Origin: an uncultured Lachnospiraceae bacterium
Lineage (GTDB): Bacteria; Bacillota; Clostridia; Lachnospirales; Lachnospiraceae
Length of the DNA: 39,096 nucleotides
Direction of reading: 5' to 3'
Assembly: GCA_946535225.1 (NCBI GenBank)
Contig: CAMNDJ010000011.1
Span: 1-39,096, forward strand
A program made the position numbers and the translations under genes. Below, piece by piece: positions 32,519 through 39,096 of the stretch. Below the pieces are notes generated by a model that had not been told where the DNA came from, ran no database searches, and saw only the letters and a list, made by a program, of their open reading frames with translations. Within the stretch, counting starts at the first letter, position 1. Every line of letters begins with the position of its first letter.

Positions 32519-33604
32519 TCAATACATGATGCGGTCTCTTCCCGCTTCCTTACCCATATAGAGTTTGTTGTCCGCATCCTTGATATTCTGGTCAAGGCCC
32601 TGGTTCTTATCGTATTCGGTAAGGCCGTAGGTGAGAGTGACTTTGATCTTCTGATCTTCGGACATGACTACAGTCTTACGCAGTTCGCTCTGTATGTTAT
32701 AAAGAACTTCCAACGCCTCGTCACCGTTCATGTTAGGGAAGGCCAAGAAGAATTCCTCACCGCCCCATCTGGCAACGAACGCTTTGTTCTCAGAGCATGT
32801 CATAAGCACCTTGGCAACAGCCTTAAGGACCAGATCGCCCACATCATGTCCGTAGGTGTCATTGACCCTCTTGAAATGATCTATGTCGCATATACATACA
32901 CTGCATATGGTATCATCCGCCTTCTTAACGAACTCAGCCAGATAATCCATCGCACTGCCCCTGTTATTAAGGCCGGTGAGAGGATCCGTGTTGGCCTTCT
33001 CCTTAAGCTTCTTATTGTACTCTATAAGCTTGCTCTCCATACTCTGACTCTCATTGGAGAATACATATGCAGCGATACATATGCACAGCAGGACGACCAA
33101 CATACAACTGTCCCTGACATATCTGTGAGTTGTCATGGCCACTCGATATACTATAGGCTTCCTGACACCGTATATGTCGACAAGTCCCATATATACCACA
33201 AATGTCATCAATGTAAAGATGACCTTATATCTTAACTTGTTGTTGCTTGCAAAGAAGAAAATGATTATGAGAAAGGCCGGGAATGTCTGGAAGCTCGAAT
33301 CCGGTCCGAAAAGAAACAGCATCGCCGCTCCCCAGAATCCCGTCAGAAGAATGAACATCCATACCACCGGCATCTTGCGCATCCTGTATGACAGAGCAAA
33401 CACTACGAAATACAGAATGTCGATCAGCAGACAGGAAGCAAGTCCTCTCACATTCCCTATAACGGCAAATACGAGGACATCCGTCGAAAAGAACGTCATC
33501 ATGACAAGACACAGTATCCTTATGAGAACCGTCATCTTCCTTGACTCGTTCTCAAATTCTGTCTCCTTATCAACAATTGCTTTTAACTGATCGAAAAATC
33601 GCAT
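32519..33604 (-). CDS. Membrane diguanylate cyclase (GGDEF)
   Basis: This 361-residue protein has about six membrane segments in residues 25-183, a short helical stalk (about 184-204) and a GGDEF domain at about 205-361. The domain has TDPLTGLNNRGS, CDIDHFKRVNDTYGHDVGD (metal Asp) and the active-site loop WGGEEFF (281-285), all consistent with activity. The inhibitory RxxD site that should lie nine residues before it is absent (ENKA at 272-275), so no product feedback is expected. It lies 31 bases after a sugar-binding lipoprotein gene, with GGGGG before ATG. c-di-GMP output controlled by sugar is inferred from that pairing. Confidence 0.92.
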   Translation of the reverse strand: MRFFDQLKAIVDKETEFENESRKMTVLIRILCLVMMTFFSTDVLVFAVIGNVRGLASCLLIDILYFVVFALSYRMRKMPVVWMFILLTGFWGAAMLFLFGPDSSFQTFPAFLIIIFFFASNNKLRYKVIFTLMTFVVYMGLVDIYGVRKPIVYRVAMTTHRYVRDSCMLVVLLCICIAAYVFSNESQSMESKLIEYNKKLKEKANTDPLTGLNNRGSAMDYLAEFVKKADDTICSVCICDIDHFKRVNDTYGHDVGDLVLKAVAKVLMTCSENKAFVARWGGEEFFLAFPNMNGDEALEVLYNIQSELRKTVVMSEDQKIKVTLTYGLTEYDKNQGLDQNIKDADNKLYMGKEAGRDRIMY

Positions 33605-33635
33605 CTTACCCCCTAAAGCGCTGCCCGATCGCTTC

Positions 33636-34700
33636 TTATTTCCCTAATATCGTAACGGTATAAACCGTTTCATCCAAATTTATGCTTGTTATCGAGATAT
33701 CCCCGCTGAACACGTTCTCATCCACGTATTCGTATTTGTCCGGAGTCCTCCCCTCCTCAAGGTCTCTTATGATCTTCTCAACTCTCGGTCCGTGAAGCGG
33801 ATTACACTCCCCTATGCAGGAGATCTTGCCCTTCCTTGCATATTCGATAGCCTGGTCGCTCACTCCGTCAAAGGAAACGACCATTATCTGACCTCTTGAG
33901 ATATTGCTGCCAACCCTCCTGCCCGATGCTTCTATCGCCTCGATCGCGCCGAAGGCTTCATTATCATTCTCGCAGTATACAACATTGATATTATCATACT
34001 TGCGTAAGAGTCTGGATGTTACCTCTCTGCCCTTGGCCTGAGTGTACTCTCCGGCAGCCTCCTCTAAAAGATTCCATCCGTTGGCTCTGACCGCATCCTT
34101 AAGTCCTCTTGTCCTGCCGATCTGAGAAGAAGCTCCGAGCGTTCCCTGAATATCGACGATATTTACTTCTTCTGCAGGTATCTCCTTATACTCAAGATAC
34201 GCTCTTATCCATTCGCAGACCTTTCTGCCCTCGAGTTCAAAATCCGAGCCTACCCAGCACTCAAACAGTTCCGGATCCTCCACATTGACCATTCTGTCTA
34301 CAATGATCACGGGAATCTGCGCTTCCTTGGCCTCGGACAACACCGTATCCCAACCGTCCTCTGTAACGGGTGCCAGTACGATATAGTCCACTTCTCTCTG
34401 TATGAATGTTCTTATGGCCGTTATCTGATTCTGCTGCTTCTGCTGTGCATCCTCATATATGAGTTCATAGCCTTTCTCTTTGGTAAAAGTAGACAGCATT
34501 GACTCCGTATTGGCCTTGCGCCAGTCCGATTCCGCACCGACCTGTGAGAATCCGACCACTATCAGATCTTCTTCACTTTCCGTTTCCGATTCGCTCTCCA
34601 TATCGAACGAAGAAACCGGCCCGCTTTCTATAAGACTGCAGCCTGCCATCATCATTACAAGGCTGATTGTTAACACAATGATCAAGATCTTTTTACTCAT
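33636..34700 (-). CDS. YtfQ-like sugar-binding lipoprotein next to the cyclase
   Basis: This 354-residue protein has a signal peptide with lipobox MAGC (C21), a Ser/Glu-rich spacer and a type I periplasmic binding domain (about 45-354): VVGFSQVGAESDWRKANTESM, DYIVLAPVTEDGWD, IVDRMV, NIVDIQGTLGASSQIGRTRGL, VYCENDNEAFGAIEAI, MVVSFDGVSDQAI and GECNPLHGPRVEKII. The ECNP(L)xGP element is typical of YtfQ (galactofuranose) proteins. It has no transporter genes of its own and is followed by the diguanylate cyclase, so it may serve as a sensor or as an extra binding protein for the ABC importer. Start and regulation: the promoter at 34709-34737 leaves almost no leader and no ribosome binding site is visible. 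Confidence 0.9.
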   Translation of the reverse strand: MSKKILIIVLTISLVMMMAGCSLIESGPVSSFDMESESETESEEDLIVVGFSQVGAESDWRKANTESMLSTFTKEKGYELIYEDAQQKQQNQITAIRTFIQREVDYIVLAPVTEDGWDTVLSEAKEAQIPVIIVDRMVNVEDPELFECWVGSDFELEGRKVCEWIRAYLEYKEIPAEEVNIVDIQGTLGASSQIGRTRGLKDAVRANGWNLLEEAAGEYTQAKGREVTSRLLRKYDNINVVYCENDNEAFGAIEAIEASGRRVGSNISRGQIMVVSFDGVSDQAIEYARKGKISCIGECNPLHGPRVEKIIRDLEEGRTPDKYEYVDENVFSGDISITSINLDETVYTVTILGK

Positions 34701-34708
34701 ACATAATC

Positions 34709-34737
34709 ATTATACTAAATTCGCACAATTCAGACAA
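34709..34737 (-). promoter_or_regulatory. Promoter of the binding protein/cyclase operon
   Basis: On the minus strand TTGTCT (34732-34737) and TATAAT (34709-34714) are 17 bases apart. The start would be near 34702, only about two bases before the ATG at 34700. Confidence 0.75.
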
Positions 34738-34742
34738 TAGAA

Positions 34743-34793
34743 ATATACAATGCAGACGATTGTATATGTACGCAATGCAGACGATTGTATACA
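34743..34793 (-). promoter_or_regulatory. Two tandem palindromic operators
   Basis: Copy A (34743-34767) is ATATACAAT-7-ATTGTATAT, a perfect 9-bp inverted repeat. Copy B (34767-34793) has the arms TGTACGCAAT and ATTGTATACA (8 of 10 positions). Both share the spacer GCAGACG and an 18-bp identical core, 25 bases apart. They stand right upstream of the -35 hexamer, a place suited to an activator or a cooperatively binding repressor. The regulator is unknown. Confidence 0.75.
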
Positions 34794-34820
34794 AAAACGG
34801 CACAGGCTGTGCCTGTGCCG
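34793..34820 (-). terminator. Terminator of the sugar ABC importer operon
   Basis: CGGCACAGGC-TGT-GCCTGTGCCG (34798-34820) is a perfect 10-bp stem, followed on the minus strand by five T (34793-34797). It lies about 25 bases after the second permease gene and touches operator B. Confidence 0.9.
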
Positions 34821-34846
34821 CTTGTATATTTTGTCAGATATAGGTC

Positions 34847-35911
34847 TTATTTCTTGACCGCACTCTTCTTACGTGCCATAACTACCGACTGAACCACTAA
34901 GAAGATACATAACATTGCTGCGATCGTGATACCCGTCCACCAAGCCTGATCGAGGCCGGCGCTGGCAACTATGTTCTGTATGGTACTGAGTGACAGAACT
35001 CCGAAGAATGTTCCGATGATATTACCTACACCACCTGTAAGCATCGTTCCACCGATGATCGAAGAAGCGATGGCGTTCATCTCTGCGCCCTGTGCGTGTG
35101 TTACCGCACCGCTGCCTACGTGAAGGAAATATACATATCCGCCTATGCCCGCGAGCAGAGAACAGATTATGTGTGACATGAACTTGGTATGCTTGACATT
35201 GATACCGAGCATCAAAGCACTCTGCTTATTTCCGCCTACGGCATAGAAGCTTCTTCCGAGTTTGGTCCAACGTAACAGACAGAACATAACGATGACCACG
35301 ATGAGTGCCACCACAACACCTATCTCTACATAAGCATCCACGTATTTTCCGAGCTTATTGACTGTTCCCATTCCCGGAACGATTATCCTTGTTTCCTTAA
35401 GTGCAACGAACTTCTCGTTGGCCACGTTGAAAGGATTGGTATTGACTATCGTTGTCATACCTCTGGCAAAGAACATACCTGCCAATGACACTATGAAGGG
35501 CTGGATATCAAGATAGGCAACCAAAAATCCCTGTACAAGTCCGTAAGCCAAACCGATGAGAACTGCTATGAGCATTGAAACCGCAACGCTTCCGCTGTTG
35601 GGATCCATGTTCGCTACAGCTCCGCCCCTTGTGGGATCAAGATAAACCGCACAGCACATTGTAACAAGTGCCGTCATTCCACCTACGGAAATATCGATAC
35701 CGCCGGCGATCATTACCGTACTCATGCCACATGACAGTATTATGAGTGCCGCATTGGCATTAAGTATATTAAAGAAGGTCTGAGGCTTTAAGAAGCCCTT
35801 GCCCTGGAACACTATAGCTCCTATGTACATAAGGAAGAATACTACGATCGTGATCGTAAGCAAGAGGTTAGTGTCCGTCATATCCTTGAATTTGTTAGAT
35901 AACTTAGACAT
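34847..35911 (-). CDS. Sugar ABC importer permease (YjfF-like)
   Basis: This 354-residue protein of the ribose/galactofuranose permease family (BPD_transp_2) has about nine membrane segments. Conserved segments are MIAGGIDISVGGM, VQGFLVAYLDIQPFIVSLAGMFFARG, YAVGGNKQSALMLGINV, and a C-terminal MNAIASSIIGGTMLTGGVGNIIGTFFG. YjfF and YtfT form the heteromeric pore of the E. coli galactofuranose importer, and this gene pairs with the YtfT-like gene before it (8-base overlap). AAGGAGGTGGCAA precedes the ATG. Confidence 0.92.
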   Translation of the reverse strand: MSKLSNKFKDMTDTNLLLTITIVVFFLMYIGAIVFQGKGFLKPQTFFNILNANAALIILSCGMSTVMIAGGIDISVGGMTALVTMCCAVYLDPTRGGAVANMDPNSGSVAVSMLIAVLIGLAYGLVQGFLVAYLDIQPFIVSLAGMFFARGMTTIVNTNPFNVANEKFVALKETRIIVPGMGTVNKLGKYVDAYVEIGVVVALIVVIVMFCLLRWTKLGRSFYAVGGNKQSALMLGINVKHTKFMSHIICSLLAGIGGYVYFLHVGSGAVTHAQGAEMNAIASSIIGGTMLTGGVGNIIGTFFGVLSLSTIQNIVASAGLDQAWWTGITIAAMLCIFLVVQSVVMARKKSAVKK

Positions 35912-36968
35912 TTGCCACCTCCTTCTTCTTGCCGTTCTTTAAGTTCTTCATGAACTTTGATACGGCATCCCTGAATACCGGTGCACTGAATACAACAAGC
36001 GCTATAACGACGATAGCCTTATATGCAGGAAGTGCATCCGAAGGAACATTGTGCATGAACAGGGTGGTCGTAAGTGTCTGGATAACGAACGCGCCGATTA
36101 TGGAAGCTGCCATATTGAACTTACCGCCGCCAAGGGCATTACCGCCAAGAGCTACCGCTAAGATCGCATCCATCTCTATATCCTTGGCAATTACCGAATA
36201 GTTGATGGATGATAAGCGGCTTACCTTGATAAGTGCAGCCACTGCCACGCATGCTCCTAAGATCACAAATGTGAGCCACTTGATGAATACCGGATTGATA
36301 CCGTTGAGTCTTGAAGAGCTCTCATTGATACCAACAGCCTGGGTATATAAGCCGAGATTGGTGAACTTAAGCACCAATGCTATGATCACCACGCACAACG
36401 CCGCTATGAAGAACGGAGTCGGGATCGGAATGCCCGGGATGAAACCGCCGTAGTATCCGAATCTGGGATCACTTATTATGGGAAGTTCATTATTGTTGAT
36501 CCATGCCGCTATCGAACGACCTGCCGTATAAAGGATAAGTGTAGCTACCATCGGCTGTATCTTAAATATGGATACCAGAACGCCGTTGAACGCGCCGAAA
36601 GCCATCGCAACAAGACATCCTATGATAAATGCAACAAATATGGGTGTCCTTAAGGTATCGGGTCTGGTATTGGTTCCGCAAAGGACTCTCAGGATCGTAC
36701 TGCCCGCTATGGCGATCGCAGCACCTACGGAAATATCCTGTCCGCCTGAAGCTGCCGTAACAAGAGTCATACCTATGGCTAATATCGCAAGTTCCGAACC
36801 GTTATTAAGAATGGTGATGAGCGGACCTGACAATACGGGATTGCCCGCACTGTTCTGTCCCATCGCGATCTTGAAGAATGTCGGATCAGTTACGAGATTG
36901 AACAGCAAAAGGAAAAGCATTGCAGCAATAGGTATAAAGATCTGATTCTTAACAATCTTATTTATCAT
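35904..36968 (-). CDS. Sugar ABC importer permease (YtfT-like)
   Basis: This 354-residue protein of the same permease family has SGGQDISVGAAIAIAG, GAFNGVLVSIFKIQPMVATLILYTAGR, YTQAVGINESSSRLNGI and DIEMDAILAVALGGNALGGGKFNMA. About eight or nine membrane segments are present. Its ATG overlaps the stop of the ATPase gene by four bases, with GGAGG upstream. Together with the YjfF-like protein it should form the importer channel. Confidence 0.92.
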   Translation of the reverse strand: MINKIVKNQIFIPIAAMLFLLLFNLVTDPTFFKIAMGQNSAGNPVLSGPLITILNNGSELAILAIGMTLVTAASGGQDISVGAAIAIAGSTILRVLCGTNTRPDTLRTPIFVAFIIGCLVAMAFGAFNGVLVSIFKIQPMVATLILYTAGRSIAAWINNNELPIISDPRFGYYGGFIPGIPIPTPFFIAALCVVIIALVLKFTNLGLYTQAVGINESSSRLNGINPVFIKWLTFVILGACVAVAALIKVSRLSSINYSVIAKDIEMDAILAVALGGNALGGGKFNMAASIIGAFVIQTLTTTLFMHNVPSDALPAYKAIVVIALVVFSAPVFRDAVSKFMKNLKNGKKKEVANV

Positions 36969-38476
36969 TGTCCTTCACCTCCTGCAATAGTGCTCATGAT
37001 CTTGTTCTGGGTCAGATCGTCACCCTTAAGCTCTCCTACCACTCGTCTGTCTCTCATGACGATGAGTCTCGAGCATGTACGAAGCATCTCATCAGTCTCT
37101 GATGAAATGAACGTGATACTCATTCCTTCGCTTGCCAGCTTAAGAACAAGCTTCTGTATATCAACCTTGGTACCTACATCAATTCCTCTTGTAGGCTCGT
37201 CAAGGATGAGGTAATCGGGATGTGTCAGAAGCCATCTCGCAAGTATGCACTTCTGCTGATTACCGCCTGACAAAGACTTGATAGGTGTATCGGCTGATGC
37301 AGTCTTGATCGAAAGTGCCTTGATATACTCATCTGCGAATGCATTGGCCTCAGCCTTGGTGAAGGGCTTGAAGAACCCTTTCATTACCTGAAGTGCCAGG
37401 ATTATATTCTCTCTTACGGACAGATCGCCTATTATACCGTCGATCTTACGATCTTCGGGAAGATAGCCTATACCGTTCTTCATGGCGTCTATGGGTTTGC
37501 TTATCTTGACCGTCTTGCCGTTCTTCTTGACCGTACCGGATACGACTCTGTCTGCTCCGAATATGGCTCTAACGCACTCACTTCTGCCGGATCCGAGAAG
37601 GCCGGTGAAACCGTTGACTTCACCTTTTCTTATATTGAAGTCAAAAGGCTTTATGCCTTCCGTACTTGACAGGCCTTCTGCTTCAAGTACAGGTACGCTG
37701 CTCATATCAACGGCTGCTGCTCCGGATTCTGACTTGATATCCGAAAGATCATCAAGCTCCTTACCTAACATCTTGGATACGAGCTGTACTCTGGGAAGAT
37801 CTTTGATCTCAAATTCTCCGACGAGTTTTCCGTCTCGTAATACCGTGATCCTGTCACAAACCTCATATACCTGATCAAGGAAATGTGTGACGAATATTAT
37901 TCCCACGCCCCTGCTCTTTAAGTCTCTCATGAGCTTGAAGAGTTTCTGAACTTCATTGTCATCAAGTGAAGATGTGGGCTCATCCAAAATAAGGACTTTA
38001 CAATCCATATCTACGGCTCTTGCTATAGCCACCATCTGCTGTACGGCTATCGAACATGAACCGAGCTGCTGTGCAGGCTTGGCCGGGATGTCAAGAGACT
38101 TGAGCATCTTGTCCGCTCCCTCATTCATAGCCTTCCAGTTCTGTATGATATTATCCGAACGTCCGATATACATATTCTCTGCAACAGACAGATTCGGACA
38201 CAGTGTGATCTCCTGGTACACAGTACTTATTCCTGCATGCTGTGCATCCTCAGGAGAATGAATGGATACTTCCTTACCGTCTAAGGTGATATCACCTTCA
38301 TCTTTGGTGTATACACCTGTCAGCACCTTGATCAGTGTGGATTTTCCCGCACCGTTCTCTCCCATGAGAGCATGGATCTCACCCTTTCTGAGGGTAAATG
38401 CCACATCCTGCAAGGCCTTGACGCCGGGGAAGCTCTTATATATTCCGCGCATATTAAGCAGTGCGTTATTATCCAT
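36965..38476 (-). CDS. Sugar ABC importer ATPase, two-domain
   Basis: This 503-residue protein has two fused ATP-binding domains of the RbsA/MglA/YtfR type. The first has Walker A GENGAGKST and Walker B VLILDEPTSSLD. The second has a degenerate Walker A GLLGSGRSE, signature LSGGNQQKCILARWL and Walker B YLILDEPTRGID. It energises the two permeases downstream. GGAGG lies ten bases before the ATG. The substrate is presumably a pentose or galactofuranose-type sugar, inferred from the araD neighbour. Confidence 0.95.
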   Translation of the reverse strand: MDNNALLNMRGIYKSFPGVKALQDVAFTLRKGEIHALMGENGAGKSTLIKVLTGVYTKDEGDITLDGKEVSIHSPEDAQHAGISTVYQEITLCPNLSVAENMYIGRSDNIIQNWKAMNEGADKMLKSLDIPAKPAQQLGSCSIAVQQMVAIARAVDMDCKVLILDEPTSSLDDNEVQKLFKLMRDLKSRGVGIIFVTHFLDQVYEVCDRITVLRDGKLVGEFEIKDLPRVQLVSKMLGKELDDLSDIKSESGAAAVDMSSVPVLEAEGLSSTEGIKPFDFNIRKGEVNGFTGLLGSGRSECVRAIFGADRVVSGTVKKNGKTVKISKPIDAMKNGIGYLPEDRKIDGIIGDLSVRENIILALQVMKGFFKPFTKAEANAFADEYIKALSIKTASADTPIKSLSGGNQQKCILARWLLTHPDYLILDEPTRGIDVGTKVDIQKLVLKLASEGMSITFISSETDEMLRTCSRLIVMRDRRVVGELKGDDLTQNKIMSTIAGGEGQ

Positions 38477-38505
38477 TGTATGTCTTCCTCCAATACCTTC
38501 ATAGA

Positions 38506-38556
38506 AAGCGGCATAAGCATCAGATAGTATTCACTTTACCGACACCTATGCCGCTT
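38506..38556 (-). terminator. Hairpin between binding protein and ATPase genes
   Basis: AAGCGGCATA (38506-38515) pairs with TATGCCGCTT (38547-38556), a perfect 10-bp stem over a 31-base loop. On the minus strand CTTTCT follows. Such stems often let more transcript of the binding protein accumulate than of the transporter, by partial termination or by protecting the 3' end. Confidence 0.6.
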
Positions 38557-38590
38557 GTATTTACATATTATTCACAATCTGCACTACAGA

Positions 38591-39096
38591 TTAGATACCA
38601 TACTGGTCTACATCTGCCTGTGTGATCGTTGAAGCGTCGAAGCCCTTCTCATCCATGATGATAGTCTTCTCAGCTATTGTGCCACCAGACTGAAGAGTCT
38701 TGATAACTGTGTCGATGTAAGATGACTGGAAAGGATTGCACTGTCCGTCGTAGTTCCAGTTCTGAGCAAGGAGCTCTTCAAGTGCCCACTTGTTGCAGTC
38801 GAAGCCCATAACGATGACGTCCTTGCCAACACCGTGTGAGATATTTGCTGCGTCAAGAGCTGCTACTGCACCCTTAGCCATATCGTCGTTCTCAGCGTAG
38901 ATTACGTTGAAAGGTGTGCCTGCATCGATAACAGACTGAACGATCTGCTGTGCATTCTCTGCGTTCCACTCAGCTGTCTGCTGCTTAACGATGTTCCAGT
39001 TAGCTTCTGCTGCTACCTTAGCGTCAAGAGCGCCTGAACGGCCCTTCTGAGCTGCTGAACCCATAACACCCTGGATATGGATAATATTGTACTCAT
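38591..39096 (-). CDS. Sugar ABC importer binding protein, C-terminal part (cut by window edge)
   Basis: The frame is open to the right edge, so at least 167 codons of the C-terminal half of a YtfQ/RbsB-type periplasmic binding protein are seen. Segments are IIHIQGVMGSAAQKGRSGAL, NVIYAENDDMAKGAVAAL, VIVMGFDCNKWALEELL and GQCNPFQSSYIDTVI. A Met exists at 39064, but upstream codons continue the family pattern, so it is not the start. It is the first visible gene of the importer operon; the ATPase gene follows after 114 bases. Its high expression relative to the rest is suggested by the hairpin downstream. Confidence 0.92.
   Translation of the reverse strand, partial: EYNIIHIQGVMGSAAQKGRSGALDAKVAAEANWNIVKQQTAEWNAENAQQIVQSVIDAGTPFNVIYAENDDMAKGAVAALDAANISHGVGKDVIVMGFDCNKWALEELLAQNWNYDGQCNPFQSSYIDTVIKTLQSGGTIAEKTIIMDEKGFDASTITQADVDQYGI

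Noticed and set aside
34743-34793. CRISPR-like repeat
   Set aside because: There are only two copies, each a palindrome placed at a promoter, with 25-base spacing and no unique spacers.

Overview
The window looks like chromosomal DNA of a low-to-mid GC Firmicute, most likely a Lachnospiraceae-type Clostridia (Butyrivibrio/Roseburia relatives). This rests on gene content and not on a marker gene: split two-subunit transketolase, Lgt with a GRIGCF-type motif, a YfhO-like membrane protein, DUF1700/HAAS and YfbK-like vWA lipoproteins, many small ECF sigma factors, and strong GGAGG ribosome binding sites. Almost every gene is on the minus strand, so the window reads biologically from right to left.

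Right part (39096 to about 28150): a sugar region. A YtfQ-like binding protein (cut by the window edge), a two-domain sugar ABC ATPase and two permeases form a galactofuranose/arabinose-type importer that ends at a clear terminator. A second YtfQ-like binding lipoprotein and a membrane diguanylate cyclase follow, with their own promoter and two tandem palindromic operators. Then come a FGGY pentulose kinase, L-ribulose-5-phosphate 4-epimerase (araD) and the two transketolase halves, ending at a strong terminator. Together these suggest import of a pentose or pentofuranose and its entry into the pentose phosphate pathway, with a possible link from sugar to c-di-GMP.

Middle part (28134 to 19996): housekeeping and envelope genes. 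These are a YfhO-like GT-C protein, lgt, a DUF1700 membrane protein, a THUMP-type RNA methyltransferase, a degenerate amidase-like protein, rdgB, a YfcE-type phosphoesterase and a six-gene tRNA cluster (Pro, Gly, Arg, His, Gln, Lys) with two near-consensus promoters.

Left-middle part (19857 to 7564): an ABC-2 type exporter (ATPase, a large single-pass protein, two permeases), a MATE exporter, an ECF sigma factor, a transmembrane anti-sigma-like protein with a cyclophilin-like domain, a second ECF sigma factor and a small membrane protein, all tightly packed and apparently co-transcribed. After a hairpin come a seven-TM protein, a PrsW-like intramembrane protease and a vWA lipoprotein whose ribosome binding site is covered by a 13-bp complementary segment in its own leader.

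Left part (7383 to 1): a MacAB/Bce-like module (membrane fusion protein, ATPase, FtsX-like permease) and an OmpR/histidine kinase pair. Between them sits an AT-richer gene for a PBECR4-type (Barnase/EndoU/ColicinE5/RelE-like) putative nuclease, preceded by a promoter, a roughly 190-nt structured non-coding leader and a strong hairpin ten bases before its start codon. This island is the best candidate here for an undescribed system, an RNA-controlled toxin-like nuclease, although no database or experimental support was available.
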